A stretch of DNA of 64,000 nt from Raphanus sativus (taxonomy: Eukaryota > Streptophyta > Magnoliopsida > Brassicales > Brassicaceae), in contig NC_079514.1 in the NCBI RefSeq assembly GCF_000801105.2, positions 32,847,075 through 32,911,074 of the forward strand, given 5' to 3'. This document shows, piece after piece, positions 21,979-33,100 of the stretch (the first letter of the stretch is position 1; every line of letters starts with the position of its first letter). A model generated the notes under the pieces. The model was given only the letters and a program-made list of their open reading frames with translations, made no database searches and had not been told where the DNA came from. The position numbers and the translations under genes are program-made.

Positions 21979-22221
21979 AGTAACAGATACAGCGGCGAAG
22001 GCAAAAAGTCGGACGTCCATCGAGAAGAGGATGACGCCGAAGCTGAAGTTACATCTATAAATAAGTTAGAAGAAGCAAAAGCATAAAAAAAATTAAAAAG
22101 AGCCGGACCGGCGGTGGCTATGGGAGCCACTCCGCCGGCCGGAAACGCTAAATCACGGTGGTTTTCTTTTGTATATCGTGATCACTTAACAAAGTCTACA
22201 CATTTATACCTGTCACCATAG

Positions 22222-22559
22222 TTAGTTAACGCCTCCCTTCTAATTTAATCTTAGATTAATGTGTGTCACCTTTTTCACTTACGTTTTTTTTTTTTATATT
22301 AAAACTCTAAAACTAGATCTAGTGGGTTACGCTGATTGTCCAAAAACAGGGTTATGCTAACTAATCTGATTTAAACTCAAATGTATATTCTGTCTCGCTC
22401 ACGAATAACTAATGCATGAATTAAACTATTTTTTTGTTTTTTTATAACACTTTTTTATTACTACAGAATTACCTATAAGATTGGAAAATGATGTTTTACA
22501 GATGAAAAGGAGAATGACAATTTTTATGAACAAATCTGGTATAGTAAATTGGAGGGATA
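22222..22559. other. AT-rich intergenic stretch
   Basis: Flank of the outer retroposon. No gene, tRNA or clear repeat boundary seen. Confidence 0.5.
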
Positions 22560-23208
22560 TCTTCTCTATTAAAAGAGAAGTACAATTTTATCTACTGTAA
22601 AAAAGTCATAACTAGACCATCTAATAAGTAGTCTAATAAACTGAATTAATATTAACATATTCTTCCTATTAACAATGAAACCATCTTATGTCGCTAAAAA
22701 ATCTAAACAACTTCTCCTATTGATCATATTTAACGGAAATTTTATTAATTGTTATTTAATTTGATTCTAAAATATATTTACTAGATTTGATAATTGATTT
22801 ATTATATATATGATTCATATAATTAATCATTTACTACATTTTTAACTTTATTTAAACACATGTAAAATGAAATAAAAATATCTCTAAAACTTTATTTAGT
22901 CTCATTGACTTCGTATACTTTGCACCTCTATATTTACTTCATTGTAAGTATATCTCAATATTAAATATTATAATATTTAATTGATATTAAATCAACTAAT
23001 AAATATATATCACCAAACATGAAAATATTTATAAAATATGCAAATTTAAATATAAAATAAAAAGCTTTAAAAGTAATTTTTGGTTATGTGTTACTCAAAT
23101 CTAAATATTAATTTTCAGTTTACATAACACAATTATTTATTTCATACAAATTTAAATTTACTACTAAATTGATACAACACCCGCACGGATGTGCGGGTTC
23201 AAATCTAG
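22560..23208 (+). mobile_element. Small non-autonomous Helitron
   Basis: The 5' end reads TCTTCTCTATTAAAAGAGAA, preceded by A at 22559. The 3' end has a GC-rich hairpin (ACCCGCAC/GTGCGGGT, 23179-23198) followed six bases later by CTAG (23205-23208) and then T at 23209. A TC start, a CTRR end after a hairpin, and insertion between A and T define Helitrons. The 649-bp body is AT-rich and noncoding, so it would need replicase from another copy. The 3' hairpin is of a type I know from Brassicaceae Helitrons. Confidence 0.8.
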
Positions 23209-23682
23209 TGAGAAGTTTATGGGAAAAGAAATACGAGAGCTACCTTCTCATCTATGCATCCGGAATTGAAGAGTTCATCTTAGATAATGGAAAATATATA
23301 AAAAAAAAAGTCAAAACAGTTTCATATGTGCTTTGTACGACAAATTGCTTTTAATTGGTAAAAAAATAGTTTCAAAATCAGAAAATAATTTATTTTGGCA
23401 GTTTATTTGGAAGATGTACACAGATTAACATAGAGTTTTAGTATTTTGGAGATCATACACGTTTTCTTAAGGCATAGTACAAAGGATCATTTACGTTAAA
23501 CTAATTTTAAGCTTAAATTCTCTTTAGCCGACCGAAAAAAAATAAACTAAAATTTTTAGTCGGCAATATAGGTCCAAGTCAGAGAATTAATCAATTAAAG
23601 AAAGGAAATAGAGAAAAGGAAAAAGAGAACGAGCGTGGAGAAGCAGAATGATTAAAATGGAATCATGACCAAACGGTCATAA
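23209..23682. other. Intergenic stretch
   Basis: No gene recognised. Contains an AGCCGACC...GTCGGC inverted pair near 23526-23564 that may be a remnant of an old element. Confidence 0.4.
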
Positions 23683-23958
23683 GACCACCTGCAACGGTGA
23701 AAACAAACGAATCCTTAGCTAAAAATAAATTAGTATAAAATGCTGTAGGTCCCATGTTTTTTGGTTCTAGTGCCAACAAAACCTCTTCTACCTCTTCACT
23801 AAGGATCAATCTTCTGGGAGTAACGTTACTGTGCACAGGTTTCAGAGTCTGTGATTGGCTGTTTCCTTTTTTTTTTTTAAATTGAAAAAAATAATAATAA
23901 AATAATATAAAAATATCTAGGTTATAGAGCCAACATAATATCACCATTGCTGCTGCTC
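23683..23958. mobile_element. Tourist-like MITE (PIF/Harbinger type) in the promoter of the small gene
   Basis: The ends are imperfect terminal inverted repeats: GACCACCTGCAACGGTGA on the left, TCACCATTGCTGCTGCTC on the right. They are flanked by a 3-bp duplication TAA (23680-23682 and 23959-23961). The 276-bp size, TIRs and TAA target fit PIF/Harbinger MITEs. It ends 18 bp before the TATA box at 23977, so it replaces the proximal promoter of the gene at 24105. Confidence 0.65.
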
Positions 23959-23976
23959 TAAAGAACGGTCGTTTCT

Positions 23977-23985
23977 CTATAAATA
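23977..23985 (+). promoter_or_regulatory. TATA box of the small gene
   Basis: CTATAAATA lies 120 bp upstream of the ATG at 24105 with an A/T/C-rich leader between, a normal plant TATA spacing to a start site near 24010. Confidence 0.6.
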
Positions 23986-24104
23986 ACGATTCTTCTCTTC
24001 ATCATTGCCAAACTCATCCTTCAGTGCTTAATCCTTTTACAACACTTCCTTTTTGTCATAATAATAATAATCAAACTAATTACATAACTGAAACAGAACA
24101 CAAA

Positions 24105-24332
24105 ATGTCTTCGATGGGAGCAAACTACGCACAACTACAAGTCATGCAGAAGAAGCAAAAGGAGAAGATGATGATGAGGAAGAAGAGACTGGAAAAGGAG
24201 AGACATGGAGGCGTAGACGGTGGAGAAGGCATCGGAGTTTCTTCTGCCGCCGCTGGAAATAGTGGTACCAGAATCTTTCCAGTCAAGTCTTCTCCGTCGG
24301 CAACTTACGAAGAAGTAAGAAGGCAAGATTGA
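24105..24332 (+). CDS. Small charged protein of unknown function (75 aa)
   Basis: A single-exon frame starting MSSMGANYAQLQ and ending YEEVRRQD. It has a basic, Lys/Met/Arg-rich helix (QKKQKEKMMMRKKRL), then a Gly/Ser-rich middle and a Ser/Pro tail. The start is the ATG nearest the TATA box (23977-23985) in a good context. Position between the RING-CH and CSI1 genes matches a small unknown gene I recall in Arabidopsis (At2g22122), but I could not align the two. No signal peptide or membrane segment is visible. The basic helix could bind nucleic acid; that is only a guess. A MITE sits directly upstream. Confidence 0.65.
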   Translation: MSSMGANYAQLQVMQKKQKEKMMMRKKRLEKERHGGVDGGEGIGVSSAAAGNSGTRIFPVKSSPSATYEEVRRQD

Positions 24333-24800
24333 AAATGTGAGACGGTCTTGTTTTCTATAAGTTAAGACTTTGTGGCTTTGTGTGTGATGTGATATAAGTG
24401 CCATCCTCTGCGTCTAGGTTTTAAGTTTTTTTTTTTTTTTAAGTTACTTAATTTGTGTTACTTAATTTGTGTTACTTTGTTGAATGTTATTGTTGCCAAT
24501 TTTATGAAAACATTGCATTTTCGTACATTTCAACCAGCATGTAAAATATTTCTTTATCCACAATCTATTTTGAAGTAAAAGTATAGACTTTGAGGCCTGG
24601 TCACGTAGATTTTCCATTTTATAGATTTTTTTTCACAAAACAATGTTGAGATTAGTTTTTATTATTTCAGATTTTTTTGCAAAAATTATGTGGTTACCAC
24701 TTTTTGCAAATAAAAAGACAAAAAAAGAATCAATTATGATATATTTGTAACAAAAAGTATTATTATATTATGAGGATCTGAGATAGAGATTGAACTCAAC
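24333..24800. other. 3' flank of the small gene
   Basis: AT-rich; contains a duplicated short phrase TTACTTAATTTGTG near 24445-24475. No gene seen. Confidence 0.5.
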
Positions 24801-24808
24801 GTCTTTAG

Positions 24809-25652
24809 TAGGGCTGGGCAAATAAACCGAACCCGAAAATCCGAACCGAATCCGATCCGATAAAAATGAATCCGAACCGATCCGAACCCGACTTAAATAC
24901 CGAATGGATCTTGTTTTTTGGTATTTCGGGTTATGGGTATTATCTGAACCGAACCCGAATTTAAATGGATATCCGATAGAACCCGAAACATTCAAAACCC
25001 TAGAAAGGTCTTATACCAAATATGATCTCAATTTCTAATATGTGTTCAAAATACATTAAGATATATTGAACATCTAAAATATTTATGTATTACATAAATA
25101 TTGGTGGTTCTATTATATGAAGGTTGATGGTTAAAGGTGGCTGTTAAATTTTGAAATATTTAGATTTAGATTTTATTTTCATTAAACAATGTTTCTCATT
25201 TCATGAGGTCGTGGTTTTCATTTTATGATTTTATTTATTTAGTTTTCTTTTATCAATAAATATGTTTTTCTTTCGTTTAATTTTGAATTATCATGGTTGA
25301 TGTTCGTTTCTTAATTTTAAATCGATTTTACTTATGTTTTAGTTACAAAGAGGTACAAATTAGGTATTTGAAACCAAAACAAACCAATTTTACTTAGGTT
25401 TTGGTTACAAAATAGGTATAAATCGGATATTTTTAAATCAAAAAACCGATTGGGACCCGAACCCGAAAGTATATTGGGTTGTACCGGTTCTTTGAAGATT
25501 TACTAACCCCAACCCGAACCCGATAGAACCCGAACCGGTACCGAACCGAACTTTCAAATAATCCGAATGGGGCTGATTTTGATAAACCCGAAAAACCGAA
25601 ACCCGATTGGATAAAACCGAAACCCGATTGGGACCCCGAATGCCCATGCCTA
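24809..25652. mobile_element. hAT-type non-autonomous element with 8-bp target duplication
   Basis: GTCTTTAG occurs at 24801-24808 and 25653-25660, directly flanking terminal inverted repeats TAGGGCTGGGCA (left) and TGCCCATGCCTA (right; 10 of 12 match). An 8-bp duplication with short TIRs points to hAT. Both subterminal regions are packed with CCGAACCCGAA-like repeats, which could be transposase-binding sites. The 844-bp body has no transposase gene. Confidence 0.75.
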
Positions 25653-25796
25653 GTCTTTAGAACAAAAAATGAAAGGAAATTTGGTGTGAAATGATCGAAA
25701 TGGATAGAAGTAGAGTAGAGGTTATATATGGGGAAGGTTGAGTGGTTTGATCGGTTACTTTCCTCCCATTGTGATGTCGAGATTATTTAATTGTTT

Positions 25797-26472
25797 CTTG
25801 TTCTGATACCCGAAACTACACCCGAACCCGACTTCGGCTCGAATGTAGTAAAATATTCGAACGGGTGTTAAGTCAGGAGAAACTGGATATTCGAATCCGA
25901 ACGAATAATATCCGAACCCGAATGGATATCCGAAGATTACCGAACATATGTATATTTATCTTTATATTTCTAGTTTACATATATCATTTTATTTAAAATA
26001 TTCATATTGATGTTAAACATATTTTAAGATCATATAGTATATATATAATTATGAAAAAATAAATTGATATTCATTTAAAATGCATGTTAAACTTTTTGTT
26101 TCATGTATTAGTAAAAGTTACATCCAAAGCTTAAAAATAATAGTTAAATTAATATATATGTTTTTTGAAATGTTATCTCCAAATCTATTAATCATTGAAT
26201 CTATAAAAGAATAGAAAAATCAGTTAAGTGAAATCTATATTTTTAAATATAAGAAACTTAAAAAATGAAAGTTATTTATTTTTTCTTTTAAAATCTAAAT
26301 ATCCGAATCCGTTTCGAAATAACCGAACTCGAACTAAAAATATCCGAACCCGATCCGAAGTACAGAAATACCTGAACATGTGCTATATCCTTATACCGAA
26401 ATACCCGAAAATCTGAAATATCCGATCCGAACAGGTATCCGAATACCCACCCCTACTTTCTCGGAAAAAAAT
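25797..26472. mobile_element. Insertion flanked by an 18-bp direct repeat, rich in CCGAACCCGA motifs
   Basis: GAGATTATTTAATTGTTT occurs at 25779-25796 and 26473-26490. The DNA between has clusters of CCGAACCCGA/TATCCGAA motifs at both ends, like the hAT element just before it, and a right end CCCACCCCTA (26446-26455) without a matching left end. A short A run (GGAAAAAAAT) just before the right repeat suggests retroposition instead. Class unresolved. Confidence 0.5.
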
Positions 26473-26490
26473 GAGATTATTTAATTGTTT

Positions 26491-26779
26491 AGATAGCAGA
26501 CTAGCAGTTAAAGATATTATGAACGAAAACAATAGTAATGATGGCGTGTTTGTATCTTTTTCTTTTTGAGAAAAAAAGCGAGATGAAATTTTTTTTCAAA
26601 ATGTTATAGGTTCTGGGTTCCGAAAGTAGTACTTCCACTTACCCATGAATCGTGCTAGAAAGGAAAGTGGCCCACCCATACATCCCCATCGACGGTGACT
26701 CCAACCTTGACTAAGCCATCCCCTCGACCATGATAAGTCAAAAGGAAGGTCACACATAAAAACCACTAGATTCTAAAGG
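26491..26779. other. Intergenic stretch left of the copia element
   Basis: No gene recognised. Confidence 0.4.
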
Positions 26780-27171
26780 AGTTATCAGATTTATGAATGA
26801 AGAAGATGAATACTCTGTTTACTGTAATTTCATTACTTTCTCATTGCTTGTTCTCAGTTACAATAAGAGTTTATTTATACAAGTAATGAAAACCTAGAGG
26901 TTCTAGACAGATGGCAAGATCCTATTCTTCTTCAGAATCAATGGCTGAGAATCTGTTGTACAAACTCACACCATTATCATCTCTGCAACTCAACGTCATC
27001 TGTCCTTTGCTTTTGACTCTCTTCTTCTCATCTTTGAATTCTAACCGTTGCTTGGTCACTTGACTGTCTGGGCTTCTCACTTCTGCATTGGGCTTAGAAT
27101 ATTCGAGGCCCATCTTTTCCTTCTCTTTCTCTTTACTGCAAACGGTGTCGCTTAGAGCAATTTGTTTAATA
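26780..27171 (-). repeat. 3' LTR of a decayed Ty1/copia element
   Basis: A purine tract (TTTGAGGGGGAC on the minus strand) sits just before 27171 and is followed by TATTAAAC, probably a mutated TGTTAAAC LTR start. The other end reads AGTTATCAGATTTATG where TGTTATCAG is typical. Both boundaries therefore appear to have lost the canonical TG/CA, and the limits are approximate. No matching 5' LTR was found. Confidence 0.5.
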
Positions 27172-29854
27172 GTCCCCCTCAAACTTGGTGTAGGTGGTGA
27201 GCATACGCCAAGTTTGACTCTGAGCTTGTCAAATGCCGTGTAGGGGAGAGACTTAGTGTATATATCTGCCAGTTGGTGAGAAGCAGGGACATGCTTGACG
27301 ATGAGAGCTTTCAAAGCAACCCTCTCGCGCACATAGTGATAGTCAAGCTCAAAGTGCTTGGACCTCTTATGAAACCGAGGATTAGCAGTCAAGTGAACCG
27401 CTGACAAGTTGTCACAGTATAGTTCCGGAGTTTTAAACACAGGAATCCCCATCTCCCTTATGATGGAGCACAACCAACTGAGCTCTGACGCTGTCTCATA
27501 TAATGACCGATACTCTGCCTCTGTTGAGCTTCTAGACACAGTCGGCTGCTTCTTTGAGGACCAGGAGATGATGTTGTTGCCAAGGAAGGTGCAGAAGCCT
27601 CCCGTTGATCTCCTGGTTTTCGAACATCCGGCCCAGTCACTGTCACTGTAGGCACGGAGGGTGAAGTCTGTCTGTTTACTGAAGTTGATGCCCAGTTGAG
27701 AGGTTCCTTTCACATAACGCAACAGGCGCTTCAGGTTGTTGAAGTCAGCAACAGACGGAGCATGCATCTGTTGACATATATAGTTGACGGAGAACTGTAT
27801 ATCAGGTCTGGTTAGAGTGAGATACTGCAGTTTTCCCGCGAGACTTCGAAAATAGCCTGGATTCTCGAAGGGACGATCTTGGCGAGGCACTTTGTTCAGT
27901 TGGATAGGTAATGGTGTGGCCACTGCATTGCAATCGCTCATCCCTGCAGCTTCCAAAATATCGAGGGCATATCTTTCTTGAGATAGGAATAGACCGCCAT
28001 CATGAAACTTGGCTTGAATTCCCAAGAAGTAGCTCATCTGACCAAGATCCTTCATGCGGAACTGAGTGTGGATGTCTTTGAGAAACCTCTGCTGAACTTC
28101 AGAGTTATTTCCTGTCACCAACATATCATCAACATATAATAGAAGCATGATAACATCTTTACCCTTTGAGTACACAAACAGAGACGCATCTTTGATGCAG
28201 CAACTGAATCCAAAATCCAATAGGTAGTTGCTGAACTTATCAAACCAGGCTCGCGGCGACTGTTTCAGTCCATATAGAGATTTGTGGAGATGACACACGT
28301 GATCTGGTTTTGAATCATCAACGAACCCAGCCGGTTGTTTCATATATACAGTCTCTGCTAGCTCTCCGTGAAGAAACGCATTAGACACATCCATTTGCTT
28401 GATATCCCAGCCTAAAACCGTAGCTGTGTGAAGTACTAAACGTACGGTGGCTGTTCTAACTACATGGATAAATGTCTCCCAGTAGTCTACTCCTTCTTCC
28501 TGACCACAACCTTGAACAACAAGACGTGATCTGAGCTTCTCCACCTTTCCTTTCGCATTCAGTTTCTTCTTGTGTAACCATTTGTTACCAAGAACATGCA
28601 TCTCTGGCTTGTAAGGTACCAAAGACCATGTATTAGTGATCATACAGTTGTCATATTCCTCGTGCATAGAGTTGTTCCAGCCGGGATGACTAAGAGCTTC
28701 TGCTACAGACTTCGGCTCAGGACAAGAGTCTTTTACAGTTAACAAGGCGTAGCGAGGGTTGGGTTTGATGATCCCTGCTTTAGCTCTTGTCACCATACTA
28801 TGTCCTGTAGTTCTTTGAAGCTGAGTTTGACTTGGAGGTGTCGTTATTGTAGCTGCAGTACTGAGTTGAGAGGCTGATGGTGCTTCAGTGTCTGCAGAGA
28901 TACTTGACGAGATTGGACTGGGTGGGCTTTGTGTTGAGTGACTTTGCGTAGGAGCTTGTGGTTTGTGACGCAGTCGAGAAGTTGCTACTGGACCCACTGG
29001 TGGTGTCTGATCATTGCCGTCTTGTTGAGGCTGAGTAGAGGCAGTCTGACTTTTGTACCAAGCTTCCATTAATGCAGTATTAGTAGGCGCTTGAAGAAGT
29101 TTGTATGATTTGAGTAGGGGAAGTCACTTTCATCAAATGTGACATGCCTACTAAGGTAGACTCTTCCGGTTGAGGGTAGTAAGCACCTGTAGCCTTTGAA
29201 CTTATCACTGTAACCCAAGAAAACACACTTCAGTGACCTGGGATCAAACTTGTTCTTTGAGTAGTCTCTGAGTGTAGGATAACAGGCGCACCCAAATACT
29301 TTCAAAGCAGAGTAAGCTGGAGCTCTTTTGTACAGGATCTCATGTGGGCTCAGTGTCTTGTCCAAAGCACTGTGAGGTAACCTGTTGCTCAGATAATTTG
29401 CTGTAAAGAAAGCCTCTACCCAAAACTTATGAGGCACTCGACTTTGAAACAGCAGTGACAGTCCAATCTCAACAATTTGTCTGTGTTTCCGTTCTGCCAA
29501 ACCATTTTGTTGTGGCGTATGAGGACATGAAATAAGCTGTTGTATCCCATTTTGTTGCAGGTGAAGAAGGAATTGATTACTAATAAATTCTCCACCACCA
29601 TCACATTGAAATGATCCAATCTTAGTACAAAGGAGATTCTGAACCAACGCTTGGAAAGCAACAAAAACAGAGAAGAAATCCGACTTCTGTTTTAAAGGAA
29701 ACAACCAGCTATTCCTAGAGTAGTTATCAACGAAGACTACATAGTATTTAAACCCTTGGACAGAGGTAACCGGAGCTGGACCCTAGAGGTCGCAGTGGAT
29801 CCGTTCAAGAGCAATCTGTTTAATAGATTCGTGTCCACTAACTCCAAGTTCTGT
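26922..29854 (-). pseudogene. Ty1/copia pol fragment: integrase, reverse transcriptase, RNase H
   Basis: The longest frame (29069-26922, 715 aa) holds a Ser/Thr/Pro-rich linker, RT (WKLHKKK-like start, DVSNAFLHGEL, YVDDMLVTG) and RNase H (SDSDWAGC, SSTEAEYRSL). The upstream part (29069-29854) is integrase (HCDL near 29788, FVDNYSRNSW, CDGGGEF, NGLAERKHR) in another frame, because one A is missing near 29107. TGG has become TAG at 29783-29785, and an in-frame TAA at 29855-29857 marks the end of recognisable copia sequence. Gag, protease and the 5' LTR are missing. The frame continues past the purine tract into the LTR before stopping at 26922. The right-hand repeat (36424-37232) keeps the integrase frame without these two lesions. 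Confidence 0.8.
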
Positions 29855-30114
29855 TTACCACTACCGAAGCTCGACGATTCTAAAAAAAAGAAACAAGATC
29901 AATTGCTCAAGGAAGTCAAGAACTTGGAATAAAGTCAACTTTTCAAGCCAACTTTTCATTTATTTTATTCTCGTTTTTGAATTTGACCCTAGAAGGTTAT
30001 GAGCTGATAGGATTATTGTATAAATTCCCCCTGCAGCACTATAATATGTAGACGTTTATTAAATAAAATATTGAACTTTTTTCACTTGGGTTTCATATAA
30101 CACTTGTTCTTTCT
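29047..30114. repeat. Left copy of the 1.07-kb direct repeat flanking the LINE
   Basis: Matches 36424-37494 with about five substitutions and two small indels noticed. It contains the copia integrase plus about 260 bp of adjoining noncoding DNA. It ends exactly where the LINE's poly(T) begins. Confidence 0.9.
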
Positions 30115-30160
30115 TTTTTTTTTGAACACATACTTATATTAGAAACTTCTCTATCCCTAA

Positions 30161-33100
30161 CTAGGGAAGAGGATGAGTAACATTACAGAGTGCAGATTTT
30201 GCAAGGCAATCAGCTGCAGAGTTTGAAAGACGATCTAGAAATTTAAAAGAGCAAGCAGTAAAAGAAAGGGATAGATGATCAATGTCCTGGATGATTCCGT
30301 AGAGATCCGCCGGAGGAGACTGTGATCTGATCGCTGCTAGGAGCGTTTGACAATCTGTTTTGACACAGATTTTGTAGAAGCCCTGGGAGAGGGCTGTGAA
30401 GAGAGCAAACCTTAGTGCAAGAGCTTCTGCAATTCGGGGTGAAGAGACGCTCCTTTCCACTCGAGAGGTTTGATAGATGACGACGTCCTGTCTGGTTTTG
30501 AAAAAACACCCAAAAGCCGCCATTCGAAGTTCCTGGTTCCAAGCTGCATCTGAACAACAGATTAGTAGATCATCCAGATCGGGCATGATCATTAATCTGT
30601 CCATTTGTCGGGGCTTATTTACTACTGCAGGTTGAGCCATTTGCCACTCTCGAGCTCTGAATACACCTTGTGATACAGTTTCCTCCGGTGAGATGGTTCT
30701 CCCTTCAAAGACTAACTGGTTTCTTGCAATCCAAATATACCAGCATACCCAAGGAAATAAATCAGACAAGACTCCCATTGGAGGCAGGCAATTTGCCTTC
30801 TTTAGCGCTCCTAAGGCGTCGGCAAATTCTTCGTAGTCAGTTGGTTCGAATTGAAGCTGGAAAAGCGTGGATGACCAGACTTTCCTTGCAAATTCACAAT
30901 GGAGAAGAATGTGTGCTTCTGTCTCTAATTCTCCACATCGAATGCAAGTCGTATGCTGCAGTAGGCCTCTGAGTTGCAGGTTTGCTCCTGTTGCCAGAGC
31001 CCCTTGTGTTGCCTTCCATAGAAAGAGCTGAATCTTAGGTGAGATGCGTCCTGACCATAGAAGTTTTTTCCAGTCTCTATCTGGCCTAGTCGTCTCTTGT
31101 TGTAGTTGTTGTAGTTCGTTTTCTGCAGCCGTATAGTAACCAGAGCGCGTCGTATACGTACTAGAGCGGGATGCTAGCCAAGCAATTCCATCTTTTCCGC
31201 CCGTCATACTTGGTTTCAGAAGAGTAATCTCGTCAAGCAGCTGTGGGAACACTTGCTCTATCATCCCAATATTCCATTCCTTAGTCTCACGTGTAAGGAA
31301 ATCAGACACTCTAAGGTCTTGGAATTTTTCTGGGGGTGGTCCATATGGTCTCTTGGGAGTATCAGTACTCAACCAAGCATCTTTCCAAACATTAATAGAC
31401 TCCCCATCCCCTACAACTGAACCCAGTTTCAAGACCAAAAGATCCCTCCCTGCAATTATACTCCGCCAACCATGAGAGCATTCTTTTGGGAGTTTCACAG
31501 TTAGAAAGGGGAGGTTCCTGCAATATTTACTCACAAGTACCCTTGCCAAGAGTCCCTCCGGTTTTGTAACAATACGCCAAGCCTGCTTGGCTAGCAGGGC
31601 CGTATTGAAAAGTTGAATGTCCCTTATGCCGAGTCCACCCATGTCTTTCGGATTTGTGACCCGCTCCCAAGATACCCAACACATCCCCCTCTTCTCTTCA
31701 CACGAGTCCCACCAAAATCTTGTGAGGACCGATTGTATTCGTTTGCAAAGGCTCACTGGCAGCTGGAAGCATGTCATTGCATAAGTGGGGATGGCTGAGA
31801 GGACCGACTTCAACATAACCAGTTTCCCCGCTGGTGTTAGTTGTCGTGAGGACCAGCTGCTTGCTCGTTGTCGTATACGCTCTACTATGTTCGTAAAAAG
31901 ATCCTTCTTGCGTCGTCCAAAGTGCTCCGGGAGTCCTAGATATTTGCCAACTCCACCTTCTTTTTCGATCCCGAGGTAAGAGTGGACACGTTGCCGTGCC
32001 TCCTGCGGGGTTTGCGAGGAAAAGGAGATAGAGGATTTGGCCGAGTTGATCATTTGGCCGGATGCAGTCTCGTATTTACGCAAGATGTTGCTTAGTGTGG
32101 CACAGCTTTCTTCATCAGTCTTGAGAAAAAACATAGTATCGTCCGCAAAAAGGAGATGGTTGATTCTCGGGGAATGTGTTGATACTCTAAGCCCCGTCAT
32201 GTGTCCACTTGCTTGCGCCTGTCGGCAGAGACCCGAAAGAACCTCCCCACAAAGTATGAAGATATACGGGGAGAGCGGGTCTCCTTGTCGAATGCCTCGA
32301 GAGGGCATAACATACTCATGAGCAGAGTCGTCAAGTAGATAAGAATAGGATACCGAGGAAATACACTCCATAATCCAACTCGTCCATACAGCATCGAATC
32401 CCAGTCGTTCGAAAACGAGTCTGATGAACTCCCATTCCAATCTGTCGTATGCTTTGCTCATGTCAGTTTTCACCGCCATTGAGCAGTTCTTCTTTGCCTA
32501 TGAGTTCTTTAAGTAGTGGAGCAGCTCGTGAGTAATAAGAACGTTATCCGAAATGGCCCGATCCTTGATGAAAGCTGATTGTGTTTCCCCGATGATGCAT
32601 TGGAGGATAGGTTTGAGCCTAAGGGAAAGTATCTTGGAAATCAGCTTGTAGGTGACGTTACATAACGCAATTGGCCTGTAGTCCGCAACGCTTGTTGGTG
32701 CTGGAATCTTTGGAATGAGCCTGACGAAGGTATGGTTTGTTGATTGTCGTAGTTCCCCTGTCAGAAAAAAGCCTGCACTTCCTTGCATATAGCTTGGCCT
32801 ATTGTATCCCAATTCGATTGGAAAAAACAGGCCGAGAAGCCATCCGGTCCCGGAGCCTTGTCCGGGTGGATAGAGAAAAGAGCCTCCCGTATCTCTGCAT
32901 TGGACGGAATTGTTATAATCTGTGCGTTTGTCTCAGGCGTAACACACGGTTTGATGGCCTCATTGATGATGGCTGCAATTTCTTCAGCAGATGATGGCAT
33001 TGACGCTGATGTGAAGAGATTCCGGTAATAAACGGCGATTTGGGCTGCTATAGCTTCTTCTTCGTAAAAGGAGTTTCCTTCGGTATCCTCTATGACTGAG

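Larger units (their letters stand above)
1025..22207 (-). mobile_element. Noncoding retroposon (about 845 bp) split by the Tat retrotransposon
   Basis: The sequence ACCTGTCACCATAG occurs at 1011-1024 and again at 22208-22221, as expected for a retroposon target-site duplication. The insert begins on the plus strand with a T run (1025-1040), that is, a poly(A) tail on the minus strand, preceded on that strand by an AATAAA-like signal about 10 bases before the tail. Removing the nested Tat element (1648-21978) and one copy of its AGTAA target duplication leaves 1025-1647 plus 21984-22207, about 845 bp, GC-rich and without a convincing ORF. It could be a 5'-truncated LINE, a non-autonomous LINE derivative or a retrocopy of a host transcript; I do not recognise the body. 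Confidence 0.65.

Noticed and set aside
24809..26455. CCGAACCCGAA repeats as telomere-like or CRISPR-like array
   Set aside because: Spacing is irregular and words are inverted at the two ends of transposon-like units with target duplications; this is plant nuclear DNA.
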